Assembly: GCA_913062815.1 (NCBI GenBank)
Contig: CAJXWZ010000035.1
Location: 1-53,183 of the forward strand
Reading direction: 5' to 3'
Source of the DNA: an uncultured Colwellia sp.
Lineage (GTDB): Bacteria > Pseudomonadota > Gammaproteobacteria > Enterobacterales > Alteromonadaceae
Length of the DNA stretch: 53,183 nucleotides
The notes under the pieces were generated by a model, which saw only the letters and a list, made by a program, of their open reading frames with translations, did not search any database and was not told the DNA's origin. Shown piece after piece: positions 35,085 to 43,594 of this stretch. A program made the position numbers and the translations under genes. Position 1 is the first letter of the stretch. The number at the start of each line of letters is the position of its first letter.

Positions 35085-35807
35085 ATGAATAGTACTTCAA
35101 CAAATAAGCCGTATATAACACTGGATAAGATAAGTAAAAGCTATAGCAAGGGTAAAAAGCAAGTTGTAGTTCACGACAACTTTAATTTAACCATTAATCG
35201 TGGCGAATTTATTGCCATTATGGGCCCGTCAGGATTAGGAAAGAGTACACTTTTACACCTCATTGGCGGACTAGATCAGCCAACTTCTGGCAATATTACC
35301 GTTGATAACGAGCAAATTAATAATTTGAGTGAGAGAAAACTCACCCAATGGCGCAGTGAGAATATTGGTTTTGTCTTTCAATCTCATCACTTATTGCCAG
35401 TACTTAACGCAAAAAGCAACGTTGAATTACCATTAGTGCTAACCCCTTTAAACAAAAAACAAAGACAACAACATGCCAAGCTTGCACTCAAACTTGTTGG
35501 CATGAGCGACAGAGCACAACACCTACCTAAAGAACTTTCTGGTGGTCAAGAGCAAAGGGTTGCCATTGCTAGAGCCATTGTCAGTGATGCCAATATCCTG
35601 CTATGCGATGAGCCGACCGGCAATTTAGATCGTGGCAGCGCTAATGAAATCTTAGCGCTGCTTGCCACACTCAATAAAGACTTCGGTAAAACAATTATTA
35701 TGGTTACCCATGATCTTAATGCTGCTGATTTTGCAACTCGAACAATTCACCTTGAAGCATATATAAATCAACAATCTGCTATTAACAATGAGGTAACTAC
35801 TTCATGA
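35085..35807 (+). CDS. ABC transporter ATPase, MacB/LolD type
   Basis: The nucleotide-binding protein has Walker A GPSGLGKST, Q-loop FVFQSHHLLP, signature LSGGQEQRVAIARA, Walker B ILLCDEPTGNLD and H-loop VTHD. An ATG at 35055 opens the frame ten codons earlier. The one at 35085 has AAGGAA five bases upstream and gives the usual 240-residue length, so I prefer it. It overlaps the first permease gene by four bases (ATGA). The group LolD/MacB/FtsE is clear, but the substrate is not. Confidence 0.92.
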   Translation: MNSTSTNKPYITLDKISKSYSKGKKQVVVHDNFNLTINRGEFIAIMGPSGLGKSTLLHLIGGLDQPTSGNITVDNEQINNLSERKLTQWRSENIGFVFQSHHLLPVLNAKSNVELPLVLTPLNKKQRQQHAKLALKLVGMSDRAQHLPKELSGGQEQRVAIARAIVSDANILLCDEPTGNLDRGSANEILALLATLNKDFGKTIIMVTHDLNAADFATRTIHLEAYINQQSAINNEVTTS

Positions 35808-36964
35808 ATATAATTCAATTAGTGTGGAGAAACAGCTGGCGGAAAAAAAGTCGCGCTGTACTTACTTGTGCTTCGATATTGGTCGCCTTTTATTTATTTT
35901 CATTGTTATCCGCAATTAATCACGCAGTAACTAATAGTGTCAGCTCTAGTAGCCAGCAAAGGTTAATGACCACACATAAAGTATCCATCACTCGTTCTCT
36001 ACCCGTGAATTATCAGCAAAAAATGGCTTCATTAAACTCAATTGCACAGGTTACCTATGCTTCATGGTTTGGTGGATTTTATCAGAACGAGAAAAATCAA
36101 CTCGCTATGATTGCTGTAGATCACCCAAGTTACTTCGATTTATACCCTCAATACCAACTGACGCAAACTGAGTTAAGTCAATGGCAAAGGAAAAGAGATG
36201 GTCTCATCATAGGCCAAGCCGTTGCTGATAAATATGGCTGGAAAAAAGGTGATAATATCAGTTTAAGTTCTTCAATTTGGATGAATAAAGCAGGACTTTT
36301 TGATTGGCAGTTCACCCTTGTTGCTATCTATAAAACTAAAGATACTGCCACTAGTGACAAACAATTATTTTTTCAACATAAGTATTTCGACAATGCAAGA
36401 GCTTACGCCAGTAATTCAGCAAGTTGGCTCATTTCTCAAGGTAATAATAATACTGATATTGATAAGCTAATGGAGAATATTGATGCCTTATTTAATAACT
36501 CTGCCGAGGCAACGAGAACAACAACAGAGCAAGTCTTTATCAAAGAGCAAGCACAACAGTTTGTCGATATGGCTATGGTAATAAAACTGGTTGTTATAGC
36601 AGTGTTTTTTACTTTATTGCTCATTGTTTGTAATACCATGATGCAGACAAACAGGGAACGTTTAAATGAAAGCGCCATGATGAAAGCCATTGGCTTTTCG
36701 TCAAGTTACTTAGTTCAGCAATTATTTTTAGAGTCTTTATTGTTATTAACCATCGGTGCAATATTAGGCTGTTTGTTGGCAAATATATCATTAGTTTATA
36801 TTGCCAAGTTATTCGCTGACTTTTTGCCTGGTATAGCGATTAGCACTTCCCATTATATTATCGTTACTGTATTGGTTTTCATTGCTGCTAGCGTATGCAG
36901 TTTAGTACCGGCATACACCATAAAAACGCTAAACATTACCAATACTTTAGGAGCAAGAGCATGA
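35804..36964 (+). CDS. FtsX/MacB-type ABC permease 1
   Basis: The 386-aa protein has an N-terminal helix (about residues 18-38), a large periplasmic domain (about 40-255) and three C-terminal helices. These include the FtsX-fold segment LIVCNTMMQTNRERLNESAMMKAIGFS, with the coupling region that contacts the ATPase. It is expected to form a heterodimer with permease 2. Its start overlaps the ATPase stop and its own stop overlaps the next start (ATGA), a tightly coupled operon. Confidence 0.9.
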   Translation: MNIIQLVWRNSWRKKSRAVLTCASILVAFYLFSLLSAINHAVTNSVSSSSQQRLMTTHKVSITRSLPVNYQQKMASLNSIAQVTYASWFGGFYQNEKNQLAMIAVDHPSYFDLYPQYQLTQTELSQWQRKRDGLIIGQAVADKYGWKKGDNISLSSSIWMNKAGLFDWQFTLVAIYKTKDTATSDKQLFFQHKYFDNARAYASNSASWLISQGNNNTDIDKLMENIDALFNNSAEATRTTTEQVFIKEQAQQFVDMAMVIKLVVIAVFFTLLLIVCNTMMQTNRERLNESAMMKAIGFSSSYLVQQLFLESLLLLTIGAILGCLLANISLVYIAKLFADFLPGIAISTSHYIIVTVLVFIAASVCSLVPAYTIKTLNITNTLGARA

Positions 36965-38169
36965 GTATTTCTATTGCCATCAACCAAGCCCTTGCACTTA
37001 GCATTATCAATGTTAAAAGCTTCCCGCATCGAATTAACAATTACCTTGTTAGTATTATAAGCATTGCTTGTGTTGCAGCCGTTATTTTAACAGTATTAAC
37101 AATGACACAAGGGATGATTAAGACATTAGCCCAGTCTGGGCATCACAATACCCTGTTGGTAATGCGCTCAGGTGCCGTGTCAGAATTACAAAGTGTTATG
37201 TTTCCATCTGAGGTTAATTTATTAGCCAATCATCAACAAATATTGAGAGATAAAGATAATAGGCCTTTATATTCCGCCGAAATGTTCGTCAACGCCGAAT
37301 TGTCTAGCCAAAGTAACGAACATGTACCGGCAAAAATTGAAAAATTAGCACTACGTGGCATTAGTGAAAATACTTTCTACTTTAGACCAGACTTTAAAAT
37401 AGTATCAGGGAAGAAATTCAAAACAGGCATACGACAACTGATCATTGGCCGAGCAATTTCAAGGAGAATGCCTGAGCTTATGGTGGGTAAAACCATTAAA
37501 TTGGGTGGTACAAAATGGTTAATCAGTGGTGTTTTTTCAGATAACAATAGCGTATTTGAGTCTGAAATATGGGCAGATCTTGGTATGGTTCAAAGTGATT
37601 ACCAACGAGGAAATAGCATTCAATCACTTAGACTGGCTATTAAAGAAGGAACAGATATTGCCAACTTAAATCAAGAGTGGCAAATCGACCCCAGATTAAA
37701 CGTGCGTACAGAGTTAGAGCAGGTGTTTTTTGCAAACCAAGGGGAAAATTTAACACGCTTAATTCGTTGGGTAGGTTTTCCTGTTGCTATCATTATGGCA
37801 TTAGGCGCAATAATAGCGGCATTAAACACAATGTACAGTGCCATAGCGAGTAGAAGCAAAGAAATAGCGACACACAAAGCTATCGGCTTTAGCCCTTTTG
37901 CCATATTATTTTCCATTATCAGTGAGGCGTTACTTATTGCTTTAATCGCAACTATGTTAGCAATTACTCCCCTATATATACTCTTTGACGGTTGGACTGC
38001 ATCAACACAAAATGCCGCAACCTTAAGTCAATTAATGTTCAACTTCGACATTTCTTTTACTCTTATCTGTCAAACAATCGCTTTGTCCTCTTTGATTGGC
38101 TTTCTAGGAGGGTTATTACCTGCAATAAAAGCAATGACCTTACCTATTACTGTGGCTATTAGAGATTAA
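36961..38169 (+). CDS. FtsX/MacB-type ABC permease 2
   Basis: This second FtsX-fold permease has 402 aa from the ATG at 36961, which overlaps the stop of permease 1 and has an AGGAG site. The open frame continues upstream to 36895, but that part lies inside permease 1. Topology is the same: an N-terminal helix (about residues 24-45), a periplasmic domain, and three C-terminal helices with TMYSAIASRSKEIATHKAIGFS. The two permeases are diverged and would form a heterodimer as in LolCE. Confidence 0.9.
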   Translation: MSISIAINQALALSIINVKSFPHRINNYLVSIISIACVAAVILTVLTMTQGMIKTLAQSGHHNTLLVMRSGAVSELQSVMFPSEVNLLANHQQILRDKDNRPLYSAEMFVNAELSSQSNEHVPAKIEKLALRGISENTFYFRPDFKIVSGKKFKTGIRQLIIGRAISRRMPELMVGKTIKLGGTKWLISGVFSDNNSVFESEIWADLGMVQSDYQRGNSIQSLRLAIKEGTDIANLNQEWQIDPRLNVRTELEQVFFANQGENLTRLIRWVGFPVAIIMALGAIIAALNTMYSAIASRSKEIATHKAIGFSPFAILFSIISEALLIALIATMLAITPLYILFDGWTASTQNAATLSQLMFNFDISFTLICQTIALSSLIGFLGGLLPAIKAMTLPITVAIRD

Positions 38170-38178
38170 AGCTATTTC

Positions 38179-38222
38179 GCCAAAAGTCATGGCAAACCTT
38201 ACCAATAATCATGACTTTTGGC
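38179..38222. promoter_or_regulatory. Long inverted repeat upstream of DUF2141 gene (copy 2)
   Basis: GCCAAAAGTCATG and CATGACTTTTGGC form a perfect 13-bp inverted repeat with an 18-base spacer, starting nine bases after the permease 2 stop and ending 72 bases before the DUF2141 ATG. Half-site spacing (34 bases) and the outer GGCAC match copy 1 at 33854. In this copy the right arm also reads TGGCAC-N5-TCGC with sigma-54 spacing. It could instead be a hairpin terminator, but no T-run follows. Confidence 0.6.
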
Positions 38223-38294
38223 ACCTGTATCGCAACCATACTTTTCTTATTATAACTATCGACATCACAACTAAACAAATCAAAGGATCTCATT

Positions 38295-38747
38295 ATGTTA
38301 CTTAAAAAATTTATTTCATTTTCAGCCACTAGCTTACTTATGACTACGCTGGGCTCAATCTCTATGATTTTAGCTTTTAGCCAAACGGCCGCTGCCGCAG
38401 ATTTAACTGTGAACATTGGTGATATCACCAAAGGTAAAGGGCATGTTATGGTTGCGGTATACGCAGGTGAGGAAGACTTTACCAAAGGTAAGTCAGTTTT
38501 TGCTTCTAAAGTAAAAGCTAACAATGAACAAGAGCAAGTTATCTTTAAAGACTTACCTGACGGTGAATATGCTATCAAAATGTACCAAGATGAAAACTCA
38601 AACCAAAAACTTGATTTTAACTTTATTGGTATACCTAAAGAAGGTTATGGCTTTAGTAATAATGTTGGCAAGTTTGGTCCACCAGAGTATCACGAAGCTA
38701 AATTTTTAGTCGCTAACAGCACAGTTATTAGCGTAGAATTACTGTAA
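38295..38747 (+). CDS. DUF2141 secreted protein
   Basis: The 150-aa protein has a signal peptide (hydrophobic to SQTAAAA, about residue 35) and a single DUF2141 domain (GHVMVAVYAGEEDF, DLPDGEYAIKMYQDENSNQKLD, GIPKEGYGFSNN). DUF2141 is a small beta-sandwich of the transthyretin type, and its function is not known. It lies between the ABC export operon and the two-component system, with its own upstream inverted repeat. It may be a periplasmic output or sensor component of the same circuit. SD-like AAAGGA lies 11 bases before the ATG. Confidence 0.85.
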   Translation: MLLKKFISFSATSLLMTTLGSISMILAFSQTAAAADLTVNIGDITKGKGHVMVAVYAGEEDFTKGKSVFASKVKANNEQEQVIFKDLPDGEYAIKMYQDENSNQKLDFNFIGIPKEGYGFSNNVGKFGPPEYHEAKFLVANSTVISVELL

Positions 38748-38811
38748 AATCACCAGTGCCCATTGACAAAATGGGCACTAATCCATTAAAGAAAGAGGGC
38801 TACGTCAGCTC

Positions 38812-39936
38812 ATGCTAAAGTCACTACTACCTGCACACTTAAAAAAAGATTGGCTATTAGAGTTTTCCGCTTTCTTAACCTGGTCATTAATTAGCTATAT
38901 TTTTCTCTTAAATACAAATTCAACAATAGAGTTTGCTTTAAAAGCAACTGGGTTACTTAGTTTTTACCTTTCATTTGTTTATATCATTTCATCAAAAGAC
39001 AAGTGTAGTGATGTTAGAAAAAAAATCATTATCTATTGCCAATCAGCAATAATACTCACGCTAATCAATTTTGATAAATACAGTCTTGTCGCTATCCTAC
39101 TAGTATTTATCGCCACACAGTTACCTGCAATATACCCACGCCGTAAAGCAATGATGTTTATGGTACTACTGACTTTGGTTCATCTATTAATTGAAATCGA
39201 TGGCGAATTTATTGGCACACTATTTCATGTCATGATTTTTTTCATGCTGCAAATTTTTGGTTATTCAACCATTGAAATTACCATAAGGGAAGAAAAAGCA
39301 AAAGATAGATTAGCTGCAATAAATCAAGAGTTATTAGCTACTCGGTTTATGCTCAAAGAAAGTTCTCAACGCAAAGAAAGGCTTAGAATATCTAGAGACT
39401 TACACGATGCTATTGGTCACCAACTAACAGCATTGGCCTTAAATTTAGAAGTAAGCTCTCATAAAGTACCTGAAGAATTTAAACCGCTGTTACAGCAAAA
39501 CTTAGCTCAAGCAAAAACATTACTTAATGACGTTAGAGAAGTAGTAAAAGAAATGCGTAGCCAAGAGCAGTTCAATTTAAATGAAAACTTGAAAGAGCTG
39601 GTTGAACAATTGCCAAACTGTAATCTTACTATCAAAAATGAAATAGAAATTAACTCCTTGAGCTTAAAGCAGCAATTAATGTTTTGTCTTCAAGAGGGTA
39701 TTAGCAATGCATTGCGTCATGGTAATGCTAATAGTTTATCATTATGTTACCAGCAAGAAGATAAGCATTTAAACATAACGCTTATAGATAATGGTATGGG
39801 TAATAATGCACTCGAGTACGGTAGCGGTCTAAAAGGTATGCAAGAACGCTTAACTGAATTCAATGGCACGCTAGCATTAAGCTCAAACGTTTCAGGGTGT
39901 ACTTTAGCAATAACAGTAGAAGATAATTATGATTAG
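38812..39936 (+). CDS. Membrane histidine kinase, NarX/LiaS (HisKA_3) type
   Basis: The 374-aa sensor has five or six N-terminal helices (residues about 15-155) with hardly any periplasmic loops. This suggests that it senses within the membrane. A linker helix follows, then HisKA_3 with RISRDLHDAIGHQL, phospho-acceptor His198. The HATPase region shows N-box LQEGISNALRHGNANS and G-boxes LIDNGMG and GSGLKGMQERL. It overlaps the response regulator gene by eight bases. Kinases of this layout often control membrane-stress or antibiotic-responsive ABC transporters, like the one encoded just upstream. Confidence 0.92.
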   Translation: MLKSLLPAHLKKDWLLEFSAFLTWSLISYIFLLNTNSTIEFALKATGLLSFYLSFVYIISSKDKCSDVRKKIIIYCQSAIILTLINFDKYSLVAILLVFIATQLPAIYPRRKAMMFMVLLTLVHLLIEIDGEFIGTLFHVMIFFMLQIFGYSTIEITIREEKAKDRLAAINQELLATRFMLKESSQRKERLRISRDLHDAIGHQLTALALNLEVSSHKVPEEFKPLLQQNLAQAKTLLNDVREVVKEMRSQEQFNLNENLKELVEQLPNCNLTIKNEIEINSLSLKQQLMFCLQEGISNALRHGNANSLSLCYQQEDKHLNITLIDNGMGNNALEYGSGLKGMQERLTEFNGTLALSSNVSGCTLAITVEDNYD

Positions 39937-40570
39937 CAAAGAGAATAAAAAAATCAATGTGGCCTTAGTTGATGATCAAGAATTAGTACGACAAGGTGTT
40001 GCCGGCTTATTAACCTTAAGTGAAAAAATTCATATCATGTGGCAAGCCAGTGATGGTGAACAAGCCCTTGAGTTAATTAAGGAACAACAGCCAGACGTGT
40101 TATTACTAGATATACGTATGCCTAAATTATCCGGTATTGATGTAGTAAAAACATTGCGTGCTCAAGGTAATACCATACCTACTTTAATGCTGACCACTTT
40201 TGATGACAGTGAATTGTTTATGCAAAGTTTACAAGCTGGCGCTAATGGCTTTCTACTTAAAGACGTTTCCTTAGAAAAGCTAGTTAATGCTGTAAATACA
40301 CTAGCCGAAGGAGGGTTTGTAGCCGAGCCAGTGGTTATGAAGCAGTTAAATAAAGGTATAGACATATCTCCCTTATCAGAAAAACTGTCAACTAAAGAGC
40401 AACAGATTTTAAAGTTAATGGCTGGTGGTTTTTCCAATAAGGAAATTGCTAGTAGTATTTTCCTTGCTGATGGGACGGTTAAAAATCATGTATCCAATAT
40501 ACTTTCAAAATTAAATACCAGAGATCGTACTAGAGCCGTTCTAATTGCCTTGAATCAAGGAATAATATAA
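39929..40570 (+). CDS. NarL/LuxR-family response regulator
   Basis: The 213-aa regulator has a receiver domain with DDQE at the acidic pocket, phospho-acceptor Asp61 in LLLDIRMPK, Thr in LMLTTFDD and Lys in FLLKDVS. A GerE helix-turn-helix follows (LSTKEQQILKLMAGGFSNKEIASSIFLADGTVKNHVSNILSKLNTRDR). It is coupled to the upstream kinase gene. The paired inverted repeats at 33854 and 38179 are candidate binding sites, by proximity only. Confidence 0.93.
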   Translation: MISKENKKINVALVDDQELVRQGVAGLLTLSEKIHIMWQASDGEQALELIKEQQPDVLLLDIRMPKLSGIDVVKTLRAQGNTIPTLMLTTFDDSELFMQSLQAGANGFLLKDVSLEKLVNAVNTLAEGGFVAEPVVMKQLNKGIDISPLSEKLSTKEQQILKLMAGGFSNKEIASSIFLADGTVKNHVSNILSKLNTRDRTRAVLIALNQGII

Positions 40571-40592
40571 ACAACATCTACTCTAATTATTG

Positions 40593-41363
40593 TTATTCAA
40601 GCTGATACTTTTGTTTCAACCTTGATATTTCTTTTTGGTAGGTAATCAGAAAAAGATTAAACTTTTCAATTATTTGAGGGTATTTTATCGTTGATAAAGA
40701 AAAATTATCGCGTCCAAAGGGCAAGGATTTATTCCAATATAGCTTTAAACCATCAAAGTTGTGAGCAGCATAATCTATACCTACATTAGTATTAATATAA
40801 ATCCCCTGCACTCTTCCTTTACGCAACTGCCTAATAAGTTGATCCATACTAGAGGCTTCCATTAACGTTAAATCCCTTTGCTGAATAGCTCCCATGTAGG
40901 GCCAGGGTTTAAAGCCACGAATTGATCCTAATCGTGTAAACTCATCTAAAAGGAGCTCACGATATTTTTCCAATGTTAAAATGCCATCAATTATCTCTAC
41001 AGAACTGTCACTGTAATATAAGCCATGACTTTTCTTTAAAGCCGGTGACCAATTAGGACTGTCTGGGTATTTGAAGTCTATTTTACCCGCTAATAAGTTA
41101 CTTAAAAGCCTTCGAACCGGATAAACCTTAAACTGCACGGAATAGTTATATTTACTTGCAAATAACTCAATAAGCTCAACACCAAAACCCGTAGGCTTTT
41201 TGTCCGACATACTTGCTTGATAATAAGGGAGGTAATCTAAATTTTCCAAACCAACAGTAAAGTTTTGCTGTTGATTAAATGCTTTATGGCAATAAACAGA
41301 CAAAACCAAGAAGAGCAGCACTCTTAACAAAACACTTCTATTACAATTAGTAGAAATCATCAT
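40593..41363 (-). CDS. Orphan periplasmic amino-acid-type solute-binding protein (SBP_bac_3)
   Basis: The protein has a hydrophobic signal-like segment (LLRVLLFLVLSVYCHKAF) and then family-3 binding-protein features (TGFGVELIELFASKYNYSVQFKVYPVRRLLSNLLAGKIDF, near-end FSLSTIKYPQIIEKFNLFL). No permease or ATPase gene is next to it. Such orphans in marine Alteromonadales are often degenerate sensor-like proteins, and the ligand is unknown. The start is unsure: GTG at 41375, or ATG at 41363 or 41360. None has a strong ribosome site, and I use 41363. It is convergent to the response regulator gene. Confidence 0.75.
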   Translation of the reverse strand: MMISTNCNRSVLLRVLLFLVLSVYCHKAFNQQQNFTVGLENLDYLPYYQASMSDKKPTGFGVELIELFASKYNYSVQFKVYPVRRLLSNLLAGKIDFKYPDSPNWSPALKKSHGLYYSDSSVEIIDGILTLEKYRELLLDEFTRLGSIRGFKPWPYMGAIQQRDLTLMEASSMDQLIRQLRKGRVQGIYINTNVGIDYAAHNFDGLKLYWNKSLPFGRDNFSLSTIKYPQIIEKFNLFLITYQKEISRLKQKYQLE

Positions 41364-41489
41364 TGATACCAACACGATTAGCTATGTACTAAAATGAAAG
41401 TTACTACTAGATCACATAAATGTAATACGAATAACTTAATCTAAATATTAGTATAGCCTAATGGTTTATCAATAAAATAAGGACGTGGA

Positions 41490-42203
41490 TTAGCTAAATA
41501 GTGCTACTTCTTCTTCCGTTAGATTACGCCACTCTCCGGGGGCTAAATCTGTTAGTTTTATGGCGCCTATTTGTTCACGATGCAAACCAATGACACGATT
41601 ACCCACAGCGGCAAACATACGCTTCACTTGGTGATATTTACCTTCTGTAATCGTTAGTAATACTTCATTGTCAACATCGCTATCACGAACCAACTCTAGA
41701 ATAGCAGGGCGAGTTAATGACGACTCTCCTTGCAGTTGAATACCTTGTTTGAAACGTTCAATTAATTCTTCACTTTTATCTTCAGCAATAATATTTCTTA
41801 GCCAAACTCGGTAAATTTTTTTACAGCCTTTTTTAGGTGAAATGACATTGTGTGACCATCTGCCGTCATCAGTGATTAAGACTAACCCCGTCGTATCAGC
41901 ATCAAGACGGCCAGCAATATGTAAATCAAAGGCTTTATCAACGTCAAGATAATTTAGAACAGATGGGTAAATTTCATCTATATTAGAACAGATTGAGTCG
42001 GCCATTTTATGAAGCATAAAATAGCGTGATGTACGTGCAGTTAGCATTTGTCCATCAACAGTAATACTATTATTTTCATGTACCTGCATCGCTGGATTTT
42101 TTTCTACCTCACCATTTACACGAACTTCGCCACTTTTAAGTAACTTTTTTGCTTCATTTCGCGTTAGTTCGGTACTTTTACAAATAAATTTATCTAGACG
42201 CAT
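41490..42203 (-). CDS. rsuA: 16S rRNA pseudouridine(516) synthase RsuA
   Basis: The 237-aa protein has an N-terminal S4 RNA-binding domain (MRLDKFICKSTELTRNEAKKLLKSG) and the RsuA-family catalytic motif HIAGRLDADTTGLVLITDDGRWSH with the essential Asp in GRLDADTTG. The C-terminal LTITEGKYHQVKRMFAAVGNRV and LAPGEWRNLTEEE match RsuA more closely than RluB, RluE or RluF. It modifies U516 of 16S rRNA. It follows roxA by 34 bases in the same direction, which pairs two ribosome-modifying enzymes. Confidence 0.9.
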   Translation of the reverse strand: MRLDKFICKSTELTRNEAKKLLKSGEVRVNGEVEKNPAMQVHENNSITVDGQMLTARTSRYFMLHKMADSICSNIDEIYPSVLNYLDVDKAFDLHIAGRLDADTTGLVLITDDGRWSHNVISPKKGCKKIYRVWLRNIIAEDKSEELIERFKQGIQLQGESSLTRPAILELVRDSDVDNEVLLTITEGKYHQVKRMFAAVGNRVIGLHREQIGAIKLTDLAPGEWRNLTEEEVALFS

Positions 42204-42237
42204 TTTCTCTTACCGCTTAAGGAATGAATAGATAACA

Positions 42238-43389
42238 CTACTCAGCTTCAACCCAAAACCAGTATCCCAAATCAAGTAATTTAACCATTAACGAAATAAA
42301 GTCTTCGTTGTTTTTCCAAGCGGCTAATTCATCAGGCATTACAGTTAAATTATTACACAGCAATTTAACTGCAGGCGCAATGTCTGCTACAAAACTAACT
42401 CGCTCACCATTGATAAAACAAATACCTTCATTAATAGTTTCTTCAAAGTAAAAAGCACGTAAACCACCAAGGCGTTTAATACCGTGAATTCCTAAGAGTT
42501 CCCTCACTTCATCCCGCTCAAATGGCTCTTCGGAAGGCATTAAATCTAATTCATGCTTAGCCGTAGTCAAAAAGCCACCGATAAAGTTACCAAATACTTG
42601 ATCATCATCGAGTAAGTTTTGTAATTGTTGTTTTAAACTGGCGTAATCGGCTGAGCTTACTTCACCGCTATTGGTGGTTGACTGTCTACTTGAGTCCTCT
42701 AGCAGTTTGCCACCGAGATCATTATCAATAAGATGATCGGCAAAGCCACTCAATAGGCTTATCGCTGAATTAGCCCGAAAACCAATAGAAAAACTCATCG
42801 ACGGCTCTAACGCTACCCCTTCGTGAGGATATCCAGGCGGAATATATAAAATATCGCCTGCTTCAAGCGTTACATCAATTAAGGCTTCAAAAGGCGCTAC
42901 GTGCAGTAAAGCTTCATGAGCAATGACTTCTTCATACTGACCACGGTGCCCTACTCGCCAATGACGCTTACCAGAGCCTTGGCAAATAAAAACATCATAA
43001 TTATCTACATGCGGTCCGACACTGCCACCAGGTGTAGCAAAACTTGCCATCAGGTCGTCCAAGCGCCAGTGGGGAAGAAAACGAAATGGCTCAATTAACT
43101 CTGCCGCTTCCTCTGAGAAATTATCAAGTGCCTGAATCACTAATGACCAATCGCGCTCACCTAAGTGACCATAACTTTCAAATGGACCAAACTCAGCTTG
43201 CCATTGCCCGTCCTTCTTAGAAAGCAAACGAGATTGCACTGTTTCTTCCATAGCAATGCCAGCAAATTCATCCATTGAAATAGGATCGACAAAGTCTTTA
43301 AAGCCTTGACGAATCACTACAGGTTTTTTCTGCCAGTATTGAGTTAAAAACTCATCTTGAGTCATTTGATTTAAATCTAGCTTATACAT
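42238..43389 (-). CDS. roxA: Ribosomal oxygenase RoxA (YcfD), JmjC-type cupin
   Basis: This Fe(II)/2-oxoglutarate-dependent hydroxylase acts on Arg81 of ribosomal protein L16 in E. coli. The N-terminal region MTQDEFLTQYWQKKPVVIRQGF is typical. The JmjC cupin shows HVDNYDVFICQGSGKRHWRVG with the HxD iron ligands, a later His in YIPPGYPHEG, and a C-terminal winged-helix part. At 383 aa it is close to the E. coli length (373). It lies directly upstream of rsuA. Confidence 0.92.
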   Translation of the reverse strand: MYKLDLNQMTQDEFLTQYWQKKPVVIRQGFKDFVDPISMDEFAGIAMEETVQSRLLSKKDGQWQAEFGPFESYGHLGERDWSLVIQALDNFSEEAAELIEPFRFLPHWRLDDLMASFATPGGSVGPHVDNYDVFICQGSGKRHWRVGHRGQYEEVIAHEALLHVAPFEALIDVTLEAGDILYIPPGYPHEGVALEPSMSFSIGFRANSAISLLSGFADHLIDNDLGGKLLEDSSRQSTTNSGEVSSADYASLKQQLQNLLDDDQVFGNFIGGFLTTAKHELDLMPSEEPFERDEVRELLGIHGIKRLGGLRAFYFEETINEGICFINGERVSFVADIAPAVKLLCNNLTVMPDELAAWKNNEDFISLMVKLLDLGYWFWVEAE

Positions 43390-43509
43390 ATTCTTCTCTT
43401 TACTGATTTGGGACGAACTAGTTCATAGTGAGCAAATTCATCTTTTTAGCCAATTACCCTGTGTTCACGTTAATTTGATGTTTGCATAAACAGCGTAATT
43501 GATTACCTT

Positions 43510-43530
43510 CAGTACACTAATAGTGTGCTG
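43510..43530. other. Intergenic hairpin between kdsB and roxA
   Basis: CAGTACACT and AGTGTGCTG pair around a three-base loop with one G:T pair. It lies in the 205-bp gap between the kdsB stop and the roxA start. No T-run follows on either strand, so I cannot call it a terminator. Confidence 0.3.
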
Positions 43531-43594
43531 AATCAATTATATCAATCTGACTTGTTCAAGGTTAACCTTTTAAGGTGAACGAGATAAAAACGAA

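Noticed and set aside
36895..36960. Longer N-terminus for ABC permease 2
   Set aside because: It would lie inside permease 1; the ATG at 36961 has AGGAG and an ATGA overlap.
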